Shown piece by piece: positions 1-4,298 of a stretch of DNA of 6,162 nucleotides. Source of the DNA: Streptomyces sp. NRRL WC-3549. Its GTDB lineage: Bacteria; Actinomycetota; Actinomycetes; Streptomycetales; Streptomycetaceae. Positions within the stretch are counted from its first letter, which is position 1. Each line of letters begins with the position of its first letter. Both the position numbers and the translations under genes were made by a program. Below the pieces are notes generated by a model. That model did no database searches. It worked only from the letters and a program-made list of their open reading frames with translations, and was not told the DNA's origin. The stretch spans positions 242,822 through 248,983 of the forward strand of contig NZ_KL585394.1 in the NCBI RefSeq assembly GCF_000721935.1. Direction: 5' to 3'.

Positions 1-309
1 CTGCTGGTCTCCCCGTGGGCGTCGCTGGTCCGGACGGTCGCGGCCGGGGCCCTGATCTCGTCGGCCATCGAGCTGGCGCAGACGGGGGTGCCCGGGCAGG
101 TCGTGGACGTCGACTCGATCCTGCTGAACACCGCCGGTGTCGCGGTCGCCCATCTGCTGGTCGTCCCGGTGTGCCGGGTGCGGCTGCGCCGGGGCGACCG
201 GGTGGGTACGGGCGACCTCTCGCGGTTCCGTCACGAGGCCGGGACCCTGGGGAGCGACGCCCCTCAGGGAGCGACCCCGAGGATTTCCAGGGTCGGTATC
301 GCCCCGTAG
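1..309 (+). CDS. VanZ-like membrane protein, C-terminal part (5' end outside window)
   Basis: The frame is open from base 1 to a TAG at 307-309, giving 102 visible residues. The segment SSAIELAQ (visible residues 20-27), then GQVVDVDSILLNTAG (32-46), then a hydrophobic stretch to about residue 59, follows the VanZ family pattern. That pattern is an acidic-Q motif at the end of one membrane helix, a D-x-D loop, and N-T-x-G opening the next helix. A basic turn (RVRLRRGDR) and a roughly 35-residue hydrophilic tail follow. VanZ proteins are small multi-pass membrane proteins; the founding member gives low-level teicoplanin resistance, but most actinobacterial members have no known role. Resistance should therefore not be assumed here. 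The usual arginine before the D-x-D loop is Q33 and the second aspartate of the family loop is S39, so it is a somewhat divergent member. Family call is good; function unknown. Confidence 0.8.
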   Translation: MLVSPWASLVRTVAAGALISSAIELAQTGVPGQVVDVDSILLNTAGVAVAHLLVVPVCRVRLRRGDRVGTGDLSRFRHEAGTLGSDAPQGATPRISRVGIAP

Positions 310-323
310 AGCGATGCTTTGTC

Positions 324-394
324 CTCCTTCGTGGGGGCACCCTGGAGATATCGGGAGCACGACGGAGCTGCTCCCGCGACGGTTCGCGAAGGAG
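324..394 (+). promoter_or_regulatory. Structured leader that could mask the ribosome binding site of the PspC-domain gene
   Basis: CTCCTTCG at 324-331 is the exact reverse complement of CGAAGGAG at 387-394, which contains the Shine-Dalgarno sequence of the gene starting at 400. The pairing extends inward by four more pairs (332-335 with 383-386; one G-C and three G-U), giving about 12 bp. Inside lies a second hairpin, CGGGAGCA (352-359) with TGCTCCCG (369-376): a perfect 8-bp stem with a 9-nt loop. In RNA this would be a long helix capped by a hairpin, with the ribosome site closed. The complementarity is seen directly; a regulatory role is inference. It also requires the transcript to begin upstream of 324, for example by read-through from the VanZ-like gene. 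No clear promoter was seen between 310 and 388. Confidence 0.4.
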
Positions 395-399
395 TCACC

Positions 400-603
400 A
401 TGGCCGCACTTGTCCGCCCGACCGAAGGCCGCATGATCGGCGGGGTGTGCGCGGGGCTGGCACGCCGCTTCGGCACCTCCGCCGGGACGATGCGCGTGAT
501 CTTCCTGGTCTCCTGCCTGCTGCCCGGCCCGCAGTTCCTGGTCTACCTGGCGCTGTGGGTGCTGCTGCCGTCGGAGAAGCGCTCCTCCGCGACGGCCTGG
601 TGA
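400..603 (+). CDS. PspC-domain small membrane protein, 67 aa
   Basis: The ATG at 400 is preceded by a strong ribosome site, GAAGGAG at 388-394, with 5 nt spacing; this fixes the start. The stop is TGA at 601-603. The product carries a complete PspC domain: the hallmark RMIGGVCAGLARRFG at about residues 11-25, followed by one hydrophobic segment at about 31-56 (rich in F, L and V, with the typical PGPQFLVYLALWVLLP ending) and a short polar tail. PspC domains are inner-membrane modules known from the phage shock envelope-stress system of proteobacteria. In actinobacteria stand-alone domains of this size are common and their role is mostly undefined. There is no pspA or pspB gene beside it. The leader may mask its ribosome site. 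A hairpin 46 nt after the stop probably ends the transcript. Confidence 0.88.
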   Translation: MAALVRPTEGRMIGGVCAGLARRFGTSAGTMRVIFLVSCLLPGPQFLVYLALWVLLPSEKRSSATAW

Positions 604-613
604 CACCGGGGGC

Positions 614-649
614 CACGGGGAGAACAGCAGGCACGGGGAGAACAGCAGG
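614..649. repeat. Perfect 18-bp tandem duplication in the 3' untranslated region
   Basis: The 18-mer CACGGGGAGAACAGCAGG occurs at 614-631 and again, without change, at 632-649. It lies between the stop of the PspC-domain gene and the terminator stem; the last G of the second copy is the first base of that stem. Two identical adjacent copies suggest a recent slippage or duplication event. No function is apparent. Confidence 0.85.
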
Positions 650-681
650 AGGGCGCGCACCCTGACCGGGTGCGCGCCCTC
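649..681 (+). terminator. Strong hairpin terminator after the PspC-domain gene
   Basis: GAGGGCGCGCACCC (649-662) pairs perfectly with GGGTGCGCGCCCTC (668-681) across a 5-nt loop, TGACC. This 14-bp, mostly G-C stem sits 46 nt past the stop at 603. There is no T-tract after it on either strand, which is common for streptomycete terminators. A perfect stem works in both directions, so it could also back up termination of the opposing gene that ends at 783. Confidence 0.75.
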
Positions 682-707
682 TGTGCGTGCCGGCGGGGCA
701 CACGGGA

Positions 708-761
708 GCGTGTATCGGGAGTGGCGCCCTCCGCCCGGAGGGCGGGACTTCCGGTACACGC
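708..761. terminator. Long imperfect hairpin between convergent genes
   Basis: Positions 708-722 pair with 747-761 over 15 bp. A 2x2 G/G internal mismatch follows, then 725-732 pair with 737-744 over 8 bp, closed by a GCCC loop at 733-736. It lies 22 nt after the stop of the small secreted-protein gene (minus strand, stop 783-785), where it would serve as that gene's terminator. The two wobble pairs (715/754 and 719/750) are U-G and G-U only in plus-strand RNA; in minus-strand RNA they become A/C mismatches. The full structure is therefore better on the plus strand, although the inner 8-bp stem is perfect on both. Confidence 0.55.
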
Positions 762-782
762 CCTGGTCAGGCGGGTGAGGCC

Positions 783-1091
783 TCAGCGACCGATCGGCAG
801 GGCGCCGGTCAGCCCACCGGCGGGCAGGCCGCCGAGCAGGTTGGTGCCCGTCGACTTGAGGGCGCCGCTGCCCTTCTGGCCGCCGCCCTTGTGCTGGTCG
901 AGCAGGCTGCCCGCGGCCTTCTGGGCGGTGGGCAGCGCGTCGGTCACGCTGTCGAGCGCGACGTTGGCGGGCAGCGCGCCGGCCAGGGAGTCGACGGGCA
1001 GAGCGACGGCGGAGGCGCTTCCCGCGCCGGCGGCGGCGAAGGCGGCACCGAGAGCGGCGGCACCGATGGTCCTGACAGCAGACTGCTTCAT
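783..1091 (-). CDS. Small alanine/glycine-rich secreted protein, 102 aa, unknown function
   Basis: The ATG is at 1089-1091 and is the only ATG fitting the signal peptide. AAGGA (minus strand, 1102-1106) lies 10 nt upstream as a ribosome site. The stop is at 783-785. Residues 1-28 form a Sec signal peptide: MKQSAVR is the basic end, an A/G-rich hydrophobic core follows, and a cleavage motif ASA ends at residue 28. The mature protein of about 74 residues is low in aromatic residues and has no cysteine. It contains repeated LP-type turns (ALP, GGLP, GALP) and a polar, basic middle (DQHKGGGQKG, about 65-74). It resembles small exported proteins common in streptomycetes, but I recognise no domain and assign no function. 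It is not a chaplin: it lacks the chaplin-like hydrophobic G/N-rich core. It is a single-gene unit with its own promoter and flanking hairpins. Confidence 0.82.
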   Translation of the reverse strand: MKQSAVRTIGAAALGAAFAAAGAGSASAVALPVDSLAGALPANVALDSVTDALPTAQKAAGSLLDQHKGGGQKGSGALKSTGTNLLGGLPAGGLTGALPIGR

Positions 1092-1131
1092 GTGACATTC
1101 ATCCTTGGGAAGGGGATGTGAGCGGCTCTGC

Positions 1132-1161
1132 AACGTAGTCAGCCCCCGACGGCTCCCGCAA
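1132..1161 (-). promoter_or_regulatory. Candidate promoter of the small secreted-protein gene
   Basis: Read on the minus strand, TTGCGG (1156-1161) and TACGTT (1132-1137) are separated by 18 bp. The second fits the TANNNT form of a housekeeping -10 element; the first shares only TTG with the -35 consensus. Transcription would start near 1125, leaving a leader of about 34 nt that includes the AAGGA ribosome site. It lies just beyond the add terminator, which would insulate the two genes. Confidence 0.5.
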
Positions 1162-1177
1162 ACATCCCCGGACACGG

Positions 1178-1207
1178 AAAACGGCCGGAATTCCGTGACC
1201 CCGGCCG
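1178..1207 (-). terminator. Intrinsic terminator of add
   Basis: On the minus strand CGGCCGG (1201-1207) pairs with CCGGCCG (1182-1188) across a 12-nt loop and is followed at once by TTTT (1178-1181). It begins 17 nt beyond the add stop codon. It is the only hairpin in the window with a U-tract directly at the base of the stem. An alternative overlapping stem, CACGGAA (1173-1179) with TTCCGTG (1191-1197), is possible but lacks the tract. Confidence 0.7.
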
Positions 1208-1224
1208 CTCCCCTTCGTGTCCGC

Positions 1225-2379
1225 TCAGGCAGAGGCGCCCGAAGAACCGCTGGTGGTGGACGTCTGACGGAACAGCCACTCCGACTTCAGTTCCGCGTAC
1301 CCCGGCTTCACCACGTCGTTGATCATGGCGAGACGTTCATCGAAAGGAATGAAAGCGGATTTCATCGCATTGACGGTGAACCACTGCATGTCGTCGAGCG
1401 TGTATCCGAAGGTCTCGGTCAGTTTCTCGAATTCCCGGCTCATGCTGGTGCCGCTCATCAACCGGTTGTCCGTGTTCACGGTGGCGCGGAAATGCAGCTT
1501 CCGCAGCAGCCCGATGGGGTGCTCCGCGTACGAGGCCGCGGCTCCGGTCTGGAGGTTGGAGGTCGGGCAGAGCTCCAGCGGGATGCGCTTGTCGCGGACG
1601 TAGGAGGCGAGGCGGCCGAGGGTCACGCTGCCGTCGTCGGCGACCTCGATGTCGTCGATGATGCGGACGCCGTGGCCGAGCCGGTCGGCGCCGCACCACT
1701 GCAGGGCCTGCCAGATGGACGGCAGCCCGAAGGCCTCACCGGCGTGGATGGTGAAGTGGTTGTTCTCCCGCTTGAGGTACTCGAACGCGTCGAGGTGGCG
1801 GGTGGGCGGGTAGCCCGCCTCGGCGCCGGCGATGTCGAAGCCGACGACGCCCAGGTCGCGGTAGCGGTTGGCGAGTTCGGCGATCTCCAGGGCGCGGGCG
1901 GCGTGCCGCATCGCCGTGAGGAGGGCGCCGACCCTGATGCGGTGGCCGTTGGCCCTGGCCCTGCGCTCACCCTCGCGGAAACCGTCGTTGACCGCCTCGA
2001 CGACCTCTTCGAGGGTCAGCCCGGCGGTGAGGTGCTGCTCGGGGGCGTAGCGCACCTCGGCGTAGACGACACCGTCCTCGGCGAGGTCCTCGGCGCACTC
2101 GGCCGCCACCCGGAACAGCGCGTCACGGGTCTGCATGACCGCGCAGGTGTGGGCGAACGTCTCCAGGTAGCGCTCCAGCGAACCGGAGTCGGCCGCCTCG
2201 CGGAACCAGGTGCCGAGCTTGTCCGCCTCGGTCTCGGGCAGCGCGTCGTAGCCTTGCGCGGCGGCCAGTTCGACGACGGTACCGGGGCGCAGGCCGCCGT
2301 CGAGGTGGTCGTGGAGCAGCACCTTGGGGGCGCGGCGGATCTGGTCGGGACCGGGGACGTTCGGGGTCTGGCTCGTCAT
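1225..2379 (-). CDS. add: Adenosine deaminase, 384 aa
   Basis: Hydrolytic deamination of adenosine and deoxyadenosine to inosine and deoxyinosine, a zinc-dependent cytoplasmic step of purine salvage. The full metal-dependent hydrolase signature is visible: HDH (H23, H25) near the N-terminus as zinc ligands; IHAGE (H212 zinc ligand, E215 catalytic acid); GHGVR (H236 catalytic histidine); and NTDN (D304 zinc ligand). Full length agrees with the family, plus a short Ser/Thr/Gly/Ala-rich tail after about residue 370. The residue after D304 is Asn rather than the Asp of the E. coli and mammalian enzymes, a variant I believe is usual in actinobacterial and firmicute enzymes. The start at 2379 has no Shine-Dalgarno sequence, but TAGAGT lies 6 nt upstream, consistent with a leaderless message. 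It is transcribed alone, divergent from the hydrolase-like gene. Codons 337-349 have unusual A/T-ending usage. Confidence 0.95.
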   Translation of the reverse strand: MTSQTPNVPGPDQIRRAPKVLLHDHLDGGLRPGTVVELAAAQGYDALPETEADKLGTWFREAADSGSLERYLETFAHTCAVMQTRDALFRVAAECAEDLAEDGVVYAEVRYAPEQHLTAGLTLEEVVEAVNDGFREGERRARANGHRIRVGALLTAMRHAARALEIAELANRYRDLGVVGFDIAGAEAGYPPTRHLDAFEYLKRENNHFTIHAGEAFGLPSIWQALQWCGADRLGHGVRIIDDIEVADDGSVTLGRLASYVRDKRIPLELCPTSNLQTGAAASYAEHPIGLLRKLHFRATVNTDNRLMSGTSMSREFEKLTETFGYTLDDMQWFTVNAMKSAFIPFDERLAMINDVVKPGYAELKSEWLFRQTSTTSGSSGASA

Positions 2380-2385
2380 TCGGGC

Positions 2386-2391
2386 ACTCTA
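2386..2391 (-). promoter_or_regulatory. -10 element for a leaderless add transcript
   Basis: Minus-strand TAGAGT (2386-2391) fits TANNNT and is separated from the add ATG by six bases, so the predicted start of transcription coincides with the start codon. No convincing -35 box is present at 16-19 bp spacing. No ribosome site precedes the ATG, which supports the leaderless reading. Confidence 0.5.
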
Positions 2392-2395
2392 ACGC

Positions 2396-2407
2396 CTACG
2401 CGCGTAG
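2396..2407. promoter_or_regulatory. Perfect 12-bp palindrome in the add promoter spacer, possible operator
   Basis: CTACGCGCGTAG is an exact palindrome with no spacer between half sites. It starts 4 bp upstream of the add -10 element, inside the expected -35/-10 spacer, where a bound protein would block polymerase. I do not recognise it as the site of a named regulator. It lies about 75 bp upstream of the divergent hydrolase-like gene and could affect that as well. Confidence 0.4.
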
Positions 2408-2480
2408 ATAGCTGCCCCCGATACGTAACAGTGACCGCGAAGCCGGGTGGAACACAGGTGCGCTCTGACACTGTTCTGCC

Positions 2481-3182
2481 ATGGCACAGCGCGCACTTCC
2501 CCAGCCCGCCGCGAGGCTGGGACGGGCCGTCCAGGCGGCCGGGGCACTATCCGAGGTCAGCGGCGTGGTCCTGCTGCTCCCGGACGGCGAGACCGACTCG
2601 CGTCGCCGTCCCTCCACCCTGTCGTACGCGGCCCAGCTGCCCCTGGCCCGGACCCTGGCCCGGGCCGGGGCGCGGGACGGGCTCGCCGTGCACGTGGTCC
2701 GCTACCGCCGCCGCGGCTGGGACGACGTCCCCGTCTGCCTCGTCGGGCACGGGATGGGCGGCCGGGCGGCCCTGCGGGCGGCCGGGCACACGGCCGTCAC
2801 GTCGGTGATGGCGATGGCGCCCTGGCTGCCCGAGGCCGCCGCGCCGGAGCCCGGAGCCGAGCCGGTGAAGCACCTGGCGGGGCGCCGGGTGCTGATCGTG
2901 CACGGCACGAACGACGCGCGGACCGATCCGGAGCTCTCCTACCGGCTGGCCGAACGCGCCAAGAAGACCAATCGGGACACCTGCCGGTTCGAGGTCCATT
3001 CGGACGGGCACGCCCTGCGCCAGCACCGCTCCGAGGTCGTGGCCCTGGCGGTGGACTTCGTCCGGGGGTCGCTCTTCGGAGGGGCGTACGCCCGGCCGGT
3101 CACGGACGCGTTCGCCGCACCGCCGCCGCTCGGGCTGCGGATGCCGCTGGCGGCCGGTTTCGGCCGCTCCCTGCGGAACTGA
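2481..3182 (+). CDS. Degenerate alpha/beta-hydrolase-fold protein, 233 aa
   Basis: An alpha/beta-hydrolase-like protein of the dienelactone-hydrolase style. Strand-like VVLLLPDG (29-36), a helix rich in A/R/L (about 54-66), strand LAVHVVRYRRRGW (68-80), strand VPVCLVG (83-89), nucleophile-elbow-like GHGMGG (89-94), then VLIVHGTNDARTDP (137-150; acid candidates D145 or D149) and HSDGH (173-177; H177 as catalytic histidine). Two oddities are directly visible. The nucleophile position of the G-x-S-x-G elbow is glycine (G91). Only two residues (D81, D82) separate strand 4 from strand 5, where the fold normally has a whole helix. The protein is thus probably not a normal hydrolase; it could be inactive, binding-only, or the result of an in-frame deletion. 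The C-terminal tail (about 200-233) ends in a proline-rich, basic stretch. The ATG has no ribosome site, so a leaderless message is likely. Substrate unknown. Confidence 0.8.
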   Translation: MAQRALPQPAARLGRAVQAAGALSEVSGVVLLLPDGETDSRRRPSTLSYAAQLPLARTLARAGARDGLAVHVVRYRRRGWDDVPVCLVGHGMGGRAALRAAGHTAVTSVMAMAPWLPEAAAPEPGAEPVKHLAGRRVLIVHGTNDARTDPELSYRLAERAKKTNRDTCRFEVHSDGHALRQHRSEVVALAVDFVRGSLFGGAYARPVTDAFAAPPPLGLRMPLAAGFGRSLRN

Positions 3183-3281
3183 GGAGCCGTCAGCGGGCGG
3201 GCCCGCCGCTCGGTGCGCCCGGTTTCCTGGGCGCGTACACCGGGTCGGCGGCGGGGGCACCCGGGCCTTCTCCCCCGGCGC
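3183..3281. other. Intergenic gap between convergent genes
   Basis: This 99-bp G/C-rich stretch separates the stops of the hydrolase-like gene and the LysR gene. Besides the hairpin at 3213-3236 it contains the palindrome GGCGGGCCCGCC (3195-3206), which has no loop, and a weak 6-bp repeat, CCGGGT (3240-3245) with ACCCGG (3259-3264). Nothing coding is evident. Confidence 0.5.
3213..3236. terminator. Hairpin, probable shared terminator of convergent genes
   Basis: GCGCCCGG (3215-3222) pairs with CTGGGCGC (3227-3234) across a TTTC loop, an 8-bp stem with one wobble pair that two more wobbles can extend outward. It is 32 nt past the hydrolase-like stop and about 45 nt past the LysR stop on the other strand. 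No T-tract follows on either strand. Confidence 0.5.
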
Positions 3282-4235
3282 TCAGTCCGGCAGCAGGTTC
3301 CCCCGGCGCGACAGCAGGAAGCGCTTGAAGGCGGCCACCGGCGGGGTGTCCGGGTGGCCGTCCAGCCAGGCGACCCCGATCTCCCGGACCGCGCGCGGGG
3401 CGGTGACCGTCAGTTCGACCACCCCCGGCCGGGCCACGGCGGGCGGCGGCAGCAGGGCCACCCCGAGCCCCGCGGCGACCAGGCCGCGCAGGGTCTCGGC
3501 CTCCTCGCCCTCGAACGCGACGCGCGGGGTGAACCCGGCCTCCGTGCAGAGGTCGTCGGTGATCCGCCGCAGGCCGTACCCGGGCTCCAGGGTGACGAAC
3601 GTTTCGTCGGCGGCCTCCGCGAGGCGGATCCGCCGGCGCCCGGCCAGCCGGTGGTCCTCGGGCACCACGAGGCGCAGCCGCTGCTCGTCCAGCCTGCGGG
3701 CCACCAGGTCCGGGGCGTCCGGTACGGGCGAGGTGAGGCAGAGGTCGAGGCCCCCGGCCCGCAGCCGCTCGATCATCGCCTCGCCGTAGTTCTGGACGAG
3801 CTGGAAGCGGACCCGGGGGTGGTCGGCGCGGAAGGCCCGGATGAGGGAGGGCACGGTCTCGGAGCCCATCGTGTGCAGGAAGCCGAAGGCGACCTTGCCC
3901 GCGGTGGGGTCGGCGTCGGCCCGGACCGAGTCGGCGGCCTTCTCCACCTCGGCCAGGGCGCGTTCGGCGGAGGCCAGGAAGGTACGTCCGGCCGGGGTGA
4001 GCGAGACGGTGCGGCCCCGGCGGGCGAACAGTGTGACGCCCAGGTCCTGTTCGAGCCTGACCATGGCCCGCGACAGCGTCGACTGCGGGACGCCGAGTTC
4101 GTGCGCGGCACGGGTGACGTGCTCGTGCCGGGCCACCGCCTCGAAGTACGCGAGGCGGGGCGCGAGTACGGCGCGGATGTCTTCTTCGTAACCACTCGGT
4201 GACAGCCGCGTCTGTGAGCTGGGTTGATGCGCCAT
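3282..4235 (-). CDS. LysR-family transcriptional regulator, 317 aa
   Basis: A LysR-type regulator, normally a tetramer that binds an effector and controls the divergent gene. The winged helix-turn-helix lies at about residues 27-86: LAYFEAVARHEHVTRAAHEL, then VPQSTLSRAMVRLEQDLGVTLFAR, then SLTPAGR. A linker helix follows (about 87-107). The effector-binding part begins near KVAFGFLHTMGSETVP (114-129) and contains two typical landmarks: DLCLTSP (164-170), and EAETLRGLVAAGLGVALLPPP (from 245), the conserved second-lobe motif. The start at 4235 (MAHQ) is preferred over an in-frame ATG 13 codons upstream, because a -10 element (CATAAT, 4243-4248) lies 7 nt before it and the longer start would put coding sequence through the shared operator. 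About 26 residues precede the usual first helix, more than most family members have. Autorepression through the shared operator is likely. The effector is unknown. Confidence 0.92.
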   Translation of the reverse strand: MAHQPSSQTRLSPSGYEEDIRAVLAPRLAYFEAVARHEHVTRAAHELGVPQSTLSRAMVRLEQDLGVTLFARRGRTVSLTPAGRTFLASAERALAEVEKAADSVRADADPTAGKVAFGFLHTMGSETVPSLIRAFRADHPRVRFQLVQNYGEAMIERLRAGGLDLCLTSPVPDAPDLVARRLDEQRLRLVVPEDHRLAGRRRIRLAEAADETFVTLEPGYGLRRITDDLCTEAGFTPRVAFEGEEAETLRGLVAAGLGVALLPPPAVARPGVVELTVTAPRAVREIGVAWLDGHPDTPPVAAFKRFLLSRRGNLLPD

Positions 4236-4242
4236 GGGAATG

Positions 4243-4248
4243 ATTATG
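4243..4248 (-). promoter_or_regulatory. -10 element of the LysR gene
   Basis: Minus-strand CATAAT (4243-4248) differs from TATAAT at one base and lies 7 nt upstream of the preferred ATG, predicting a leaderless message. A -35-like TTGATG (4269-4274) sits 20 bp upstream, longer than usual, and overlaps the right arm of the LysR box. Confidence 0.5.
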
Positions 4249-4253
4249 GCGAC

Positions 4254-4274
4254 TTCATGCATTGGACGCATCAA
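4254..4274. promoter_or_regulatory. LysR box (T-N11-A dyad) between regulator and exporter genes
   Basis: TTCATGC (4254-4260) and GCATCAA (4268-4274) form an imperfect 21-bp dyad around a 7-bp centre. ATGC and GCAT pair exactly, and TT pairs with AA after one mismatch. It contains the T-N11-A core of LysR sites (T4258 and A4270). Its position between the divergent genes is where such regulators normally bind. It overlaps the -35 element of the exporter gene, which by itself fits repression. Binding is inferred, not shown. Confidence 0.6.
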
Positions 4275-4292
4275 ACCTCTCGGTCCTAACGT
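4262..4292 (+). promoter_or_regulatory. Promoter of the MFS gene, leaderless type
   Basis: TTGGAC (4262-4267) and TAACGT (4287-4292) are separated by 19 bp and resemble housekeeping -35 and -10 boxes. The -10 box ends 6 nt before the ATG at 4299, so transcription should begin at or within a base of the start codon. There is no Shine-Dalgarno sequence. The -35 box lies inside the LysR dyad. Confidence 0.5.
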
Positions 4293-4298
4293 CGCCGT

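Noticed and set aside
243..294. Inverted repeat GACCCTGG / CCAGGGTC near the end of the VanZ-like gene
   Set aside because: 8-bp arms 36 nt apart inside coding sequence in G/C-rich DNA; no clear role and plausible by chance.
1..309. VanZ similarity as a glycopeptide resistance determinant
   Set aside because: Only the family motif is visible, the gene is partial, and no vanHAX or vanRS genes are nearby. Most VanZ-like proteins are unrelated to resistance.
904..918. NTDN instead of NTDD at the add zinc site as a broken active site (residues 302-305; codons at about 1465-1476)
   Set aside because: The zinc ligand D304 itself is kept and, to my knowledge, Asn at the next position is common in actinobacterial and firmicute enzymes, so it is not evidence of inactivity.
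1105..2808. 567-codon open frame on the plus strand across add and into the hydrolase-like gene
   Set aside because: It is antisense to a well-supported add gene and its composition (runs of V, G, E, R, L) is what a reversed high-GC gene gives. No family motifs and no ribosome site.
3213..4202. 329-codon plus-strand open frame antisense to the LysR gene
   Set aside because: Shadow frame; the minus strand encodes complete LysR DNA-binding and effector domains.
4236..4274. Upstream in-frame ATG at 4274 as the LysR start
   Set aside because: It would add 13 residues translated through the operator and -10 element; the ATG at 4235 fits a leaderless promoter better.
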